DNA from: a virus
Direction: 5' to 3' (one strand)
Virus record (IMG/VR): IMGVR_UViG_3300042289_000411
Span: 1-39,688 of that record
DNA: 39,688 nucleotides
Part shown: in pieces, positions 19,730 to 28,900 of the stretch
How positions within the stretch are numbered: the first letter of the stretch is position 1
Layout of the letters: each line of letters begins with the position of its first letter
The notes under the pieces: model-generated
Seen by the model: the letters and a program-made list of their open reading frames with translations, nothing else
Databases searched by the model: none
Told to the model about the DNA's origin: nothing
Made by a program: the position numbers and the translations under genes

Positions 19730-21528
19730 AGGGTGAGGCTCTGAAGTTGTGCGTTGGAAAGTTTGGTGGGCCAATACTTGAACGATTGCACCCACATGGA
19801 TCTAAGATCAGTTGCATTGACATCAATACTCGTATTCAAGCCCCATTCCGCTGCTGTCGCAAGTGTGAACGCCGCTGCGGTTGTAATCTGCGGTGCGCCA
19901 CCAGAAATGACGTACACGATAGATGATGTAGCCGTATCCAATGATGTTGCGAACTTGACTACTCCACCGTTTCCGCTGTTGTAGACATAATTTGCAGTAG
20001 TCAATGCTGTCGCGCCACCACTATTGGATGCGCTGCCAAGCAGTCGCGTTCCGACGCTCGTACTCAAGTTGTGCCGAAGCCACAACCAGCATCGACCGCC
20101 GCCGGAAGTATTGAACGAACCGTATGGCAGGAAGGTGCTATCTACTTTCTCTCGCACCTCAACCGTTGCCAAACAAGTGCCTTCTGTTTGACTAAAGTTG
20201 ATTGAGGAGAGATTCGTGAGTGCCACCTGATCTCTATTCCTCGTCGCCTGACTCGCGCCCGTGGGGATGTACGAGGAGGCACCGGAACCTGCTTCGACCT
20301 GTGCGCCCCAAACCAGAAGATCAACCGTGCCGGAATCGCTTGAAGTTGGGTATACCCAAATCAACGTACATCCAGCGGGTGTCGTAAATTGCACGGACAC
20401 GCGAACCCAAGTGGAGGATGTGTTGTTTGCGCCACCAATCTGCGAAACATAGTTGTTCACGGATTGCGTGTAGTCAACGATGGAGGAACCAGCTGTTGCG
20501 TTCCAGACACGGAATCTTGCCTGCGATCCGCCGTTATTTCGCGCCCAAAACGAGAACGTGTACGCAGTTGATGCAGTAACCGTAATGTCAGCAGAACGGA
20601 ACGACCCAGATCCAGACGCAATACTGATCCTTCGTGCGTTGCCTGTGGTTCCGTCAGGAAGAGTTGTTGACAATGTTCCCGCTGTGTAACCGGCCGCAGT
20701 CCATGAAGTGCCATCAGTCACCGTAGTATTGAAATCATCACTACGCCTTGCAAGGTTCGTCGCGCTTCCCTCAATCAGCAGCCCTTTAGCAGCCAGCGTG
20801 GTTGGGTTGTAGTCGAAGCGGGCAGAGTCGTATCGTGGAGAAGTGCCCGTGTTCTCGTAATACGCAACCGGAGCCGAACCGGGGTGCCAATGAAACTGCG
20901 TCAACGTCACCGACTCGTTCGTACGGTTGGCGAACCACGCACCGCAACCAAGTCGCACATTCATGGTGGTTGAATTTGCGATGGCCGAAACCGAAATACG
21001 ATCCCCACTTGCAACCGTAGTTCCTGATGTCGCAGCCGCACCGTTTTTGAAATATGTATTTCCCGATGCGTCCGTAAAGTCAAAGATACTTTGAATCGTT
21101 GGGCTTCCGGTCACCGACAAAGCAGTCACCGACATCACATATCGCAGCCCTTGAGAAATCCCGCTCGACGTAGTAATAACCGTGAACGACTGCCCAGCAG
21201 AACCGGAAGCGGCAATTACCGTTCCGTTTCCAACCCATTGAAAGGTTCCCGTGCCGGAAACTGTCGCAGCATTCCAACCATTACCAGTAGGACTAGTGAA
21301 GTTCCAATTTGTGCGCGGAGCGTGATTAGACGCAGACCATTCGACAAACCCGCTGCTGTTGATGAAGGTAGCGTTGCTGCCCCGCGTGAACGTCAGGCGC
21401 GAGTCGAGGACGCCCGTGGTGAAGTCAAGCGTGAGCGTGGAGCCGTCGCCGAGCGAGATCAGCGATACCAGCTGCTCCATAGCACCACGGCGCATCGGGC
21501 GGCGGAATCTGCCTACGTCATACCGCAT
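19726..21528 (-). CDS. Receptor-binding/fibre-type protein with carbohydrate-binding modules (600 aa)
   Basis: This 600-residue protein is dominated by Thr/Ser/Gly beta strands. Features are LDFTTGVLDSRLTFTRGSNA near residue 40, a repeat of the LLIEGSATNLARRSDDF type near 250, and two beta-sandwich modules ending in GAQVEAGSGASSYIPTGA. These are common in phage head- or tail-spike proteins with concanavalin- or CBM-like lectin folds. It probably binds host surface sugars. The start ATG 21528 has CGGAG upstream. Base composition is less GC-rich than in the packaging genes, consistent with exchange of host-range genes. Confidence 0.65.
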   Translation of the reverse strand: MRYDVGRFRRPMRRGAMEQLVSLISLGDGSTLTLDFTTGVLDSRLTFTRGSNATFINSSGFVEWSASNHAPRTNWNFTSPTGNGWNAATVSGTGTFQWVGNGTVIAASGSAGQSFTVITTSSGISQGLRYVMSVTALSVTGSPTIQSIFDFTDASGNTYFKNGAAATSGTTVASGDRISVSAIANSTTMNVRLGCGAWFANRTNESVTLTQFHWHPGSAPVAYYENTGTSPRYDSARFDYNPTTLAAKGLLIEGSATNLARRSDDFNTTVTDGTSWTAAGYTAGTLSTTLPDGTTGNARRISIASGSGSFRSADITVTASTAYTFSFWARNNGGSQARFRVWNATAGSSIVDYTQSVNNYVSQIGGANNTSSTWVRVSVQFTTPAGCTLIWVYPTSSDSGTVDLLVWGAQVEAGSGASSYIPTGASQATRNRDQVALTNLSSINFSQTEGTCLATVEVREKVDSTFLPYGSFNTSGGGRCWLWLRHNLSTSVGTRLLGSASNSGGATALTTANYVYNSGNGGVVKFATSLDTATSSIVYVISGGAPQITTAAAFTLATAAEWGLNTSIDVNATDLRSMWVQSFKYWPTKLSNAQLQSLTL

Positions 21529-21540
21529 CGCTGACTCCGA

Positions 21541-22092
21541 TCAGAGGAAGGCGTAGAAGCAACCCATCGTGCCAGTGCTCGACTCAAACTGCACGGTCAC
21601 GTACTGCACTCCGATGGTGTCAAGCACCACGCAGGCAGGAGGCGTGCCGGCGGCAGCTGCCGTACCAGGGCTATAGATGTTCACCGTGGGGACGCCCGTT
21701 CCGACCGTGATCTGGTGGAAGAAGTGCTGCGTCACGCTGTTCACCGACAGGCTCGGAATGCTGCCAGACGTGGCGTTGTACGAGCAAGCGCAGTCGGCGA
21801 GCATCGTCGGGACGTAGATCGGCGTTCCGCTCGTCTGCACGTAGGTCGTCCACCCGATCACGCGGAAGCCAGGGGTGGTTCCGTTGCTCACGCTAGCGAA
21901 CGGGATCAACCGAATCAGGCTCGGCTTGTCGCCGAGGTTGGTCGGGATTAGGAACGTCTGGTTGGTCGTCGAAGGCAGCGTCGCGGTCGGGACGGAGGCG
22001 TCGTAGTTTCCGGTCAGGTTGCCGGTGATCGGCATGCTGGTCGTGACCAGGTAGTTGGGCTTGTCCGTGGCGATGATGATGTCGGTAGGCAT
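21541..22092 (-). CDS. Hypothetical virion protein (183 aa)
   Basis: This 183-residue protein is beta-strand rich (IIIATDKPNYLVTTSMPITG, VIGWTTYVQTSGTPIYVP, TIGVQYVTVQFESSTG) with a cluster of cysteines (ADCACSYN, CVVL, MGCFYAFL). The spacing of strands suggests a small beta-sandwich virion or decoration protein. AAGGA precedes the ATG at 22092. Its position between the holin-like gene and the carbohydrate-binding protein suggests a tail or fibre accessory. No family was recognised. Confidence 0.65.
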   Translation of the reverse strand: MPTDIIIATDKPNYLVTTSMPITGNLTGNYDASVPTATLPSTTNQTFLIPTNLGDKPSLIRLIPFASVSNGTTPGFRVIGWTTYVQTSGTPIYVPTMLADCACSYNATSGSIPSLSVNSVTQHFFHQITVGTGVPTVNIYSPGTAAAAGTPPACVVLDTIGVQYVTVQFESSTGTMGCFYAFL

Positions 22093-22101
22093 GGTGTGTC
22101 C

Positions 22102-22326
22102 TTACGAGAGATGCTTGATGAGGTAGTTTGCGGCGAAGCTGAACATGGCCCCGATGGCCGCCGCCCAGCCGAGCATGTATCCACGCGAGTGCTCGAGCGA
22201 GCGCAGGCGAATGTCGTGGTCCTTGAGCTCCTCCTGCGTCCGCTGCTGCATGGCAAGCAGCGAATCGACCTTGCCCTCAAGGCGGCCGATGGCGAGGAAC
22301 AGTTCGTCGTGGTGGGTGGAGGTCAT
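22102..22326 (-). CDS. Holin-like membrane protein (74 aa)
   Basis: This 74-residue protein has a hydrophilic coiled N-terminal part (ELFLAIGRLEGKVDSLLAMQ, QEELKDHDIRLRSLEHSRGY) and a single membrane helix at residues 51-69 (MLGWAAAIGAMFSFAANYLI). The topology resembles XhlA-type holin-associated proteins and some class III holins. Its position after the tailspike and before the late end of the operon fits a lysis role. No partner endolysin was recognised, so the assignment remains by topology. Confidence 0.6.
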   Translation of the reverse strand: MTSTHHDELFLAIGRLEGKVDSLLAMQQRTQEELKDHDIRLRSLEHSRGYMLGWAAAIGAMFSFAANYLIKHLS

Positions 22327-22329
22327 GGA

Positions 22330-23928
22330 TTACATCGCCGCAATGATGAATGCGAGGAGTTCGTCGTATCGGATTCCGTACCGAGATCCTGCCGGGCTAG
22401 AAGCCTGGATCACCACACCGTCTTCGACGATTTCTTCGATGGCTTCCCATTCGTCGTAACAGAACATTCCGTAGGAATGTGCATCAAGGCCGTGCCTTGC
22501 AAACGCATCCTTAATGTCCTGGGCAATCATCCCGACGTGAATTCTCGCGGCACTTCCCTTGGCGTTCACGGAATCGTTGAACTTATATGACCTGACGAGC
22601 GACTTCAGTTCCATCGCGACCGCGATCTCGGCGGCGGTCAGCTGCATGATCTGCTGCTTCTCGGAGGCGTCCGACGTGTTGATCGTCGGGCTGGCCGAAT
22701 ACACGTCCGACCATCTTTGCGATGCGGACCCGCACGTGATTGCGTTGTCTGAACCAGGTCGCAGCGTAGTTGTTGCCGTGACAACCCTTGTCGCACCGCC
22801 AACAGAAACATGGACCTCTCCTGGAGAGGTCAGTGTCATCACCGAACTAGCCCCAGAACCTGATCGGTCGATGCTCACGTCGCGTGGCGTTGTGTCTGAA
22901 GTCGTGGTGTAATACGTGGTGCCGACGTTCACAGGAAATAGCAGCATCGGATACCGAGCCCACGTGCCTGTGTCTTTGATATCCGCCGTCGTGGCGTCAA
23001 AGAACTTCGCGATACCGTCGAAGGTTGCTGTTCCAGAAACAAAAGATGTTGGAAGTTTCGCCCCACTAAGCGAATAGTTGCTTTCAAGCAACACGTCAGC
23101 ACTGCTGTCTGAATCGACCGTCAAGTTCGACGCAAGCACTCTTGGAACGGTCCCGGTTCCGTCGTAATCAAAGAACAATCCCTGGTTGTCGCGTGCAGAT
23201 ACCCAGAAGTTGGCAAAGCTCGCGAACGTGTTTTTGATGTGAATTGAGTATCCGCCAAGACCAACGTTTGAATAACCGTTTGAGAAATACACGGCCGTCG
23301 TGTATTGCGGGGCAACGCTATTTATGAAGATGACTGCTTCTGTGCTTCCGACAGATCCGGCAGACGCGCTGCAATTCGTGAAATACACGAAGGTAATCGG
23401 ATATGAAGGGCCGTTTTCAATCCAAATAGCATTGCGCTCAAATCCATGTGATCTGAAATTGACGAACCGTGCGGAAAGAACGCCGCCGTGCAACCGCAAG
23501 CCGTATTGGCCGCCTACACCTCTCCACAGATTCAGGTTGATTGCCTGGAATCCGGCCACATACCCGGTATCGTCGCCAACCTGGAGGACAGGCTGCGTGA
23601 TGTCGGCAGGAATCAGCCCGACAACGCGGCCCATTGTGTCGTTGGTGCCGCCTGCTCCAGTGACGCCCTCAAGCGTGATGTTGTTCCTTTTGATGAGCAG
23701 GTTGCACTTGTATGGCCCGATGCTCGGGAAAAGAACCCGTCCGCCATTCGCTGGCAATGCTGCAATCGCGGCATTGATCGCGGCGGTGTCATCCGCCACG
23801 CCGTTTCCGATGGCCCCGAAGTCCTTTACGCTCACGACATCGCGGAGCTTGTCGAGCGCAGTGCGCTGGGTCGCGCCGGTACCGGCGGCGAGGAAGGTGA
23901 CCTGTTCAGAGGTTGGCTTGGTCATCAT
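22330..23928 (-). CDS. Tailspike with pectate-lyase-like fold and S74 chaperone
   Basis: In this 532-residue protein an N-terminal VSVKDFGAIGNGVADDTAAI motif (about 32-51) opens a right-handed beta-helix domain of the pectate-lyase type used by depolymerising tailspikes. The C-terminal 117 residues form an intramolecular chaperone (peptidase S74). It has the TSDASEK dyad (S419, K424), a YKFNDS strand, GMIAQDIKDAF helices, and an end YGIRYDELLAFII. The chaperone should cut itself off after trimer folding. The start ATG 23928 overlaps the HNH stop as ATGA. Confidence 0.85.
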   Translation of the reverse strand: MMTKPTSEQVTFLAAGTGATQRTALDKLRDVVSVKDFGAIGNGVADDTAAINAAIAALPANGGRVLFPSIGPYKCNLLIKRNNITLEGVTGAGGTNDTMGRVVGLIPADITQPVLQVGDDTGYVAGFQAINLNLWRGVGGQYGLRLHGGVLSARFVNFRSHGFERNAIWIENGPSYPITFVYFTNCSASAGSVGSTEAVIFINSVAPQYTTAVYFSNGYSNVGLGGYSIHIKNTFASFANFWVSARDNQGLFFDYDGTGTVPRVLASNLTVDSDSSADVLLESNYSLSGAKLPTSFVSGTATFDGIAKFFDATTADIKDTGTWARYPMLLFPVNVGTTYYTTTSDTTPRDVSIDRSGSGASSVMTLTSPGEVHVSVGGATRVVTATTTLRPGSDNAITCGSASQRWSDVYSASPTINTSDASEKQQIMQLTAAEIAVAMELKSLVRSYKFNDSVNAKGSAARIHVGMIAQDIKDAFARHGLDAHSYGMFCYDEWEAIEEIVEDGVVIQASSPAGSRYGIRYDELLAFIIAAM

Positions 23929-24413
23929 GGTTGTGGAAGAAAAGGGGTTTTTGCGGCAAGATATGCAGACCTAGCAGCTTCAGCGGTAACAAAACGGCCA
24001 AGATATTTGGTTGCGCCATTGACCTGGATTTGCGCAACCCATTTGCGGCGATCCCGGCTCCACGACACACCAGTCAATCCAGACTTGTTGTCGCATCGCG
24101 TTCCGCAATTGTGCAAATTCACAGTTCTGGTAACTACCCGAAGATTGACAAGACGGTTGTCGCTTGGGTTTCTGTTGATGTGATCAATTTCGCCGTCAGG
24201 AAATGATCCATGAACAATGAGCCAAGCCAAACGGTGTGCGCGATAGAAACGACCATCTACTGAAATCTGCACATATCCATGACTAGTGCGTGTTCCGGCC
24301 ACCGACCCAGCAGCAATTCCACGGCGACTGGCGCGCCATGTAATCAGCCCGGTCTGCGGGTCATAGGCCAAAAGGCTTCGTACTCGTTCAGTAGTGATTA
24401 CAGGAGCGCTCAT
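23925..24413 (-). CDS. HNH homing endonuclease with AP2-like DNA-binding domain
   Basis: This 162-residue protein has an HNH core around residues 59-102: RAHRLAWLIVHGSFPDGEID, HINRNPSDNRLVNLRVVTRT, VNLHN, with H78, N90 and H101 as likely catalytic and metal residues. An AP2-like segment follows (LTGVSWSRDRRKWVAQIQV, YLGRFVTAEAARSAYL). This pairing is typical of free-standing phage homing endonucleases. Both ends join the flanking fibre genes by ATGA, so it is fully fused into the operon. It probably cuts the allele lacking it and spreads by repair. Confidence 0.88.
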   Translation of the reverse strand: MSAPVITTERVRSLLAYDPQTGLITWRASRRGIAAGSVAGTRTSHGYVQISVDGRFYRAHRLAWLIVHGSFPDGEIDHINRNPSDNRLVNLRVVTRTVNLHNCGTRCDNKSGLTGVSWSRDRRKWVAQIQVNGATKYLGRFVTAEAARSAYLAAKTPFLPQP

Positions 24414-25921
24414 GGCGTGAAGTTCTGGCTGAAGGTGCCGTACCAGTTCGTCCCGTCCGCGACGAAGTTGATGATGTCAAGGCGGCCAAGAGTGGCCGTG
24501 ATCGTCGGCCCGGTGCCGGCGGGCCACTTGACCCCGGTGAACGTGGCGGTGGTCGTGCTGCCGGATGCAGGTTGCTTGATGAGGAGCGTAAACCGCTTGC
24601 CTGCGGTCGCGGTCGGCATCGTGAACGTGGCCGCCGTGGCCGAAGTCAGCGTGGCCGTCTGGAGCGTGCCGTTGGTCAGGTCGAACGTGTGCGCCGCCCC
24701 GACCGTGCCGATGGCGACCACGCCGTCCGTGATGTTCTTGAACGTGGTGTTCCCCTGCATCAAGACGTCAGCGCCCGACATCGTGATGGCGGTCGCCGTG
24801 CTCGACTTGATGTCGTTGCCCGTCACGGTCAGGTCGCCAGTCACCGTGACGTCCCCGCCCGACGTCCAGGACGGCCCCCCGGTCGTGAGCATGGCAGGCG
24901 CGACCACCGCATTGGCGATGGTCAGCGCGGTGCCGCCTGCGGCCTTGGTCACGTTCCCCGTGAACGCGCTTGTCTGGATGCCGCCCGACCCGGTGAACTC
25001 GATGCCGCCGCCGACTGTGAGTTCCTCGGCGTTGCCAGTAAGCAGGCTGTCGCGGCCAAGAAGGCGGTCGGTCGCAATCTGCTGCATCTTGGCGAAGGTG
25101 ACGGCGTTGGCCGCCACGGTCGCCGGCACCGTGCCCGTCCCCGATCCCGTCACATCCCCGGTCAGCGTCACAATGCCGACGCCGTTTGAGCCGCTGCCGA
25201 TCAGGAAGTTCACGAACTCAATGTTGTTTGTGCTGGCTACGGGTGCTTGGCTGAAGGTCAGCGTGGAACCAGAGATCGTGTACGTGTTGCGCTGCTGGTA
25301 CACGCCGCCGATGAAGACTTGAGCCGAGTTGCCTGCGCCGCCCGGGTCGCTTGCCAGCGTGAACACCGTCTGCGACCCTGTACCGCTGAAGACCTGGCGG
25401 GTGATTGAGGTCGGGGACGCGCTTGAGCTCGCGGCCTGCACGGTTGGAACGCCGTTGGCGTCGAAAGCAAGGAATGTGTTGGCGCGCACCGAGGCGGCCG
25501 GGAGCTCCATGTTCAGGTTGCCGTCCGAGATCGGCCCCTTCAGGCTGCGGCCAACGTCTTCGGACATCTGCTGGATCTGGATCGTGGCCCGGTCCAGCGC
25601 GTCCGTGATGACCTCGGGGTAGAACCCGCCCTGGTTCGTCAGGTCGGTCGGCTGGAGGTTGGCGATGTCCGACGTGATCGTGACCGTGCTCGTCGCCGAG
25701 GCGGCCACCGTCAGGTTCACCGTGCCGCCAGGGTTCGTGTTCTGGTTGCCGTTCAACGCGACTGTATAGTCGCTGCCAAGAACAAGCGACGTTTCAACGC
25801 CCGTTGAAGTGTTCAGGCGCACGACCTCGAGGTCGGCGGCGGCGAACACCTTGAACGTAAAGGGCAACGCGGTGCCGCTCAAGAACGGGCCAGCGATGCG
25901 GGTAGTGCTGCTAATCGTCAT
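24410..25921 (-). CDS. Tail fibre protein, T7-fibre-type N-terminus (503 aa)
   Basis: This 503-residue protein has an N-terminal half like the T7 gp17-type adhesin anchor. It shows an early strand region (FTFKVFAAADLEVVRLN), LVLGSDYTVALNGNQNTNPG, and TDLTNQGGFYPEVITDALDR followed by the QIQQMSEDVGRSLKGP helix, which attaches fibres to the tail nozzle. The rest is a Gly/Thr/Ser repeat rod (for example GDVTGSGTGTV and a TLTSATAATFTMPTAT strand set) without a recognised receptor domain. The start ATG 25921 lies 35 nt from the third AGTACCCGTAA repeat. Confidence 0.78.
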   Translation of the reverse strand: MTISSTTRIAGPFLSGTALPFTFKVFAAADLEVVRLNTSTGVETSLVLGSDYTVALNGNQNTNPGGTVNLTVAASATSTVTITSDIANLQPTDLTNQGGFYPEVITDALDRATIQIQQMSEDVGRSLKGPISDGNLNMELPAASVRANTFLAFDANGVPTVQAASSSASPTSITRQVFSGTGSQTVFTLASDPGGAGNSAQVFIGGVYQQRNTYTISGSTLTFSQAPVASTNNIEFVNFLIGSGSNGVGIVTLTGDVTGSGTGTVPATVAANAVTFAKMQQIATDRLLGRDSLLTGNAEELTVGGGIEFTGSGGIQTSAFTGNVTKAAGGTALTIANAVVAPAMLTTGGPSWTSGGDVTVTGDLTVTGNDIKSSTATAITMSGADVLMQGNTTFKNITDGVVAIGTVGAAHTFDLTNGTLQTATLTSATAATFTMPTATAGKRFTLLIKQPASGSTTTATFTGVKWPAGTGPTITATLGRLDIINFVADGTNWYGTFSQNFTP

Positions 25922-25955
25922 CTCGGGTGTTCCTCGGCGTATCGGAGGCTACGGA

Positions 25956-25978
25956 TCACGGGTACGGTTACGGGTACT
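25956..25978 (-). repeat. Recurrent motif AGTACCCGTAA, copy 3 with extra half-unit
   Basis: AGTACCCGTAA spans 25978-25968 on the minus strand. It is followed by a second GTACCCGT half-unit at about 25965-25958, giving a tandem of the motif. It begins at the stop codon of the giant gene and ends 35 nt before the tail fibre start. Confidence 0.6.
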
Positions 25979-28900
25979 AACGCTGCACGCCAGTCAGCGG
26001 CGCGAGCACGGCGGACGGCCCTTCGACCTCGCCTTCGGACACGGCTTCGATACCGTCAATGGTGGCATTGATCTGTGCGGACGGGATGCCGACTGTCGTT
26101 CCGAACAGATTGATCATCGAGCGCCGGAACGCAGCATCGAACTCTCCCTGCCGTGCCTGCACCACCGCCTGGGTGGCGTCCGTCACGATCCGAAGGCCGG
26201 ACGGGCCTCGATAGGCCTGGACGCCATCTTTGGTTCCGACGATCAGCGATCCTGCTCCACGGAACTCCCTGATTCCGAGCGGCAGTCCGACCACGAAATC
26301 AATCTGGTTTTCGGCCAGCTTCCTGATAAGGTCTTCCGGTTCCTCGTCTTCCGGCGACGGCATCAAGGCATTGCGGATCAATTCCTCCACGATGGCTCCA
26401 ACCGTCAGGATCAGGAATGCGTCCTTGGCGGCCTTGCCGTAACTCGGTGCCGTCCGCATCTGCGCCCCAAACAGGGAGTACATGGTGTTGGAGTACTGGT
26501 AGAACGGCGTGAACAGCTTGGCGTAGGCGCTCTGCTTCTTGCCTCCGCGCATTGCGCTGCTCAAGTCCTGAATACGACCGCTGCCCTGCGTGTCGATGAC
26601 CGTCTGTTCGGCAATGAACACGGCAACCTTCTCCGACTTGCCGGCCTTGATGGCATTGCTGTACGCGGCCATCCATACGGAGGTATCGACCAATCCCTGG
26701 CTGAAGGACGCAAGAACATATGCGGACGAGATATATCCGCGACGGATGCGCTGAATCCGTGATTGATCCCGCACAATGTTTGCAATCTCGTTCAGGTCGC
26801 GGAACCGCGTCCGGCCACGTTCCTGCATGAACAAGGAGCGCGACAACACGTTGCGCGACGTATCGACCGGGCTGTAGGCGAAATCCGTAACGGCACGGAC
26901 CATCGGCCCGATCCCGACGCGGGTCATTGCCGGGAAGATGCCAGTTGGCTGCACCGCCGCAGTCATCGTCTTGAGTCCCATTGCGGCTACGCTCACGTTC
27001 TGTCGTGCGAAGATCGCGAGCTTCTCAAACGAGTCGTACTTCGTTCTGTCGCCGGCAACAACGACATCAACCCAGTCCTTGATTGAGTTGTACGTCTCCA
27101 GGCCGTATCGCTCCTTGATGACGCGCTGGAACTCCCTGTCGCGCAGCAGCCGGTTCGCGGAGATCGCAAAATCGTGCCAAGCAAGGTCGTGGATCACCTC
27201 GTTCAGTCCTGCGTACATGCCGACGAACTGGCGCGATAGCACCTGTCCGACCGGTGGCCTGTCGGACCTGTTCTTCTCGAAGCTGCGGCTTGTGGTGGTC
27301 GCGGTATACGCCTCGCGCTGGAGACGTTCCGCATCCGCCGCAACATCCGATTCCCGAGCACCGACCGAGCGGCGCGGGTTGTACTTGGCCGGGTAGTACC
27401 CGCCGCGAAGCTGGACGATCTTGCCGTCTGCGGAGGTGACGCTCATCGGAAGCGGTTCCAGCCACCTCGGCTCCTTCCCGGTCAGGCGGCGCGACTTCTC
27501 GGCAACGCGATCACGGAAGGATGACATGACATCCCAGATGGCTTGAACGGCATTGAGCTGTTCTTCCGTCAGGCTTTCGATAATGACGCTGGCCTGGTCA
27601 GCGGTCCACTGCTCGCCGGTCAGAAGGCGGTCGATGTTGCTCTGGTTGCCGTAGTTGAGCGCGATTACCATGCGCTGCTCGAGCGACAGCGATTCGTCGA
27701 TGTGCCGGAAGTACATCTTCGGAGCTGCGAACTGGCCCTTCTTCGCCAGCGGACCGACGATGTCGTTCACCTTCTCGGAGATGACGGCGCGATCCCTTGC
27801 CTCCTGGTTGCCGGCATCGTTGGCAGGCATGAGCAGGGCCATTGCAAGCGGACCGTCTCGTTTCCCGCCGTCGAGGACGTAGATGATGTTGCCGATTGTC
27901 TGCTGGCTGGCATCGTAGGAAGCGATGTTGTTCATCCACTTCCTGTCTTCGTCGCCCAGTTCCTTGCGGACCTTGCGGCCCTTCTTCTCGGCGACCTCGG
28001 TCATGCTTGCGACCACTCCGTCGCGCATTTCCTCGAATATCAACTTCTGTCCGGCGAGGTAGATGTTGCGCTCGTTCTTGCCCCGGTACTCGATCAGCTT
28101 CACGGAATCCACCAGATCGCGGAATTGCGCGACCGTCAGTTCCGTGTAGTTTCTCCGTCGCGCCGAATCGGCGAGCGCAGGATCAATGTCAAGCAGGGTT
28201 CCATCGGCCTCCGCATTGGCGATCCAGTTTCGGAGATCGGCGACCTGCTCACGCTGTGCGCGGGTTATCGAGACGAGCGAGTAGTTGTCGAGGATGGCGC
28301 GAACCTGATCCGCAGCATCCGCCCCCATGCGCTTGACGTTCTCGTCGCGCAGGACGCGCCGCAGGTACTTGACCTGCTTGTCCACGTACTCCTTCACACG
28401 CAGCGCCTCGGCCGCAAGTTGGTTCTGGTAGAGCTGCGCACGCTGGGCTCGGATCAGTGCTTCCTGCGGCGTGGTCGGCCCGAACCGCTCGCGGAACTCC
28501 TGCGACCGAGCCTCCGTCTGCGCCGCAATGAACGCCTCCTGCGCCGCCGTGGCGGCGATACTGGCGTCCTCCTCCGTGCTTCCGGCGGCGAGCGCCGCGA
28601 GACGGACGCGGTCGTATTCGGCACGGCCGCGGATGCGCGGCTGCGCCTCGTACTTGACGAGGTACTCGGAATCCCTGGCCGCCCGCGCCTCGGCAGCCAC
28701 GAAGTCGTTCGGTCGCAGATTGCGGATCGTCGTGTCCGAGATCATGTCGGCGGCTACCTGCTTGGCGGCCTCCAGCATCACGCGCACGGGCGTCTGCGCC
28801 TTGGACACGAACCGCAGCTGCACTGCGACCATACGGGCGCGGGCCTCGTTGTGAAGCGCCTTTTGCACCTCAGTTTCAAGAGCAGCTGGTGTGTTCATGT

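Noticed and set aside
19726-25921. Diversity-generating retroelement, as in Bordetella phage BPP-1
   Set aside because: No reverse transcriptase gene and no template/variable repeat pair were seen, despite the BPP-1-like capsid genes.
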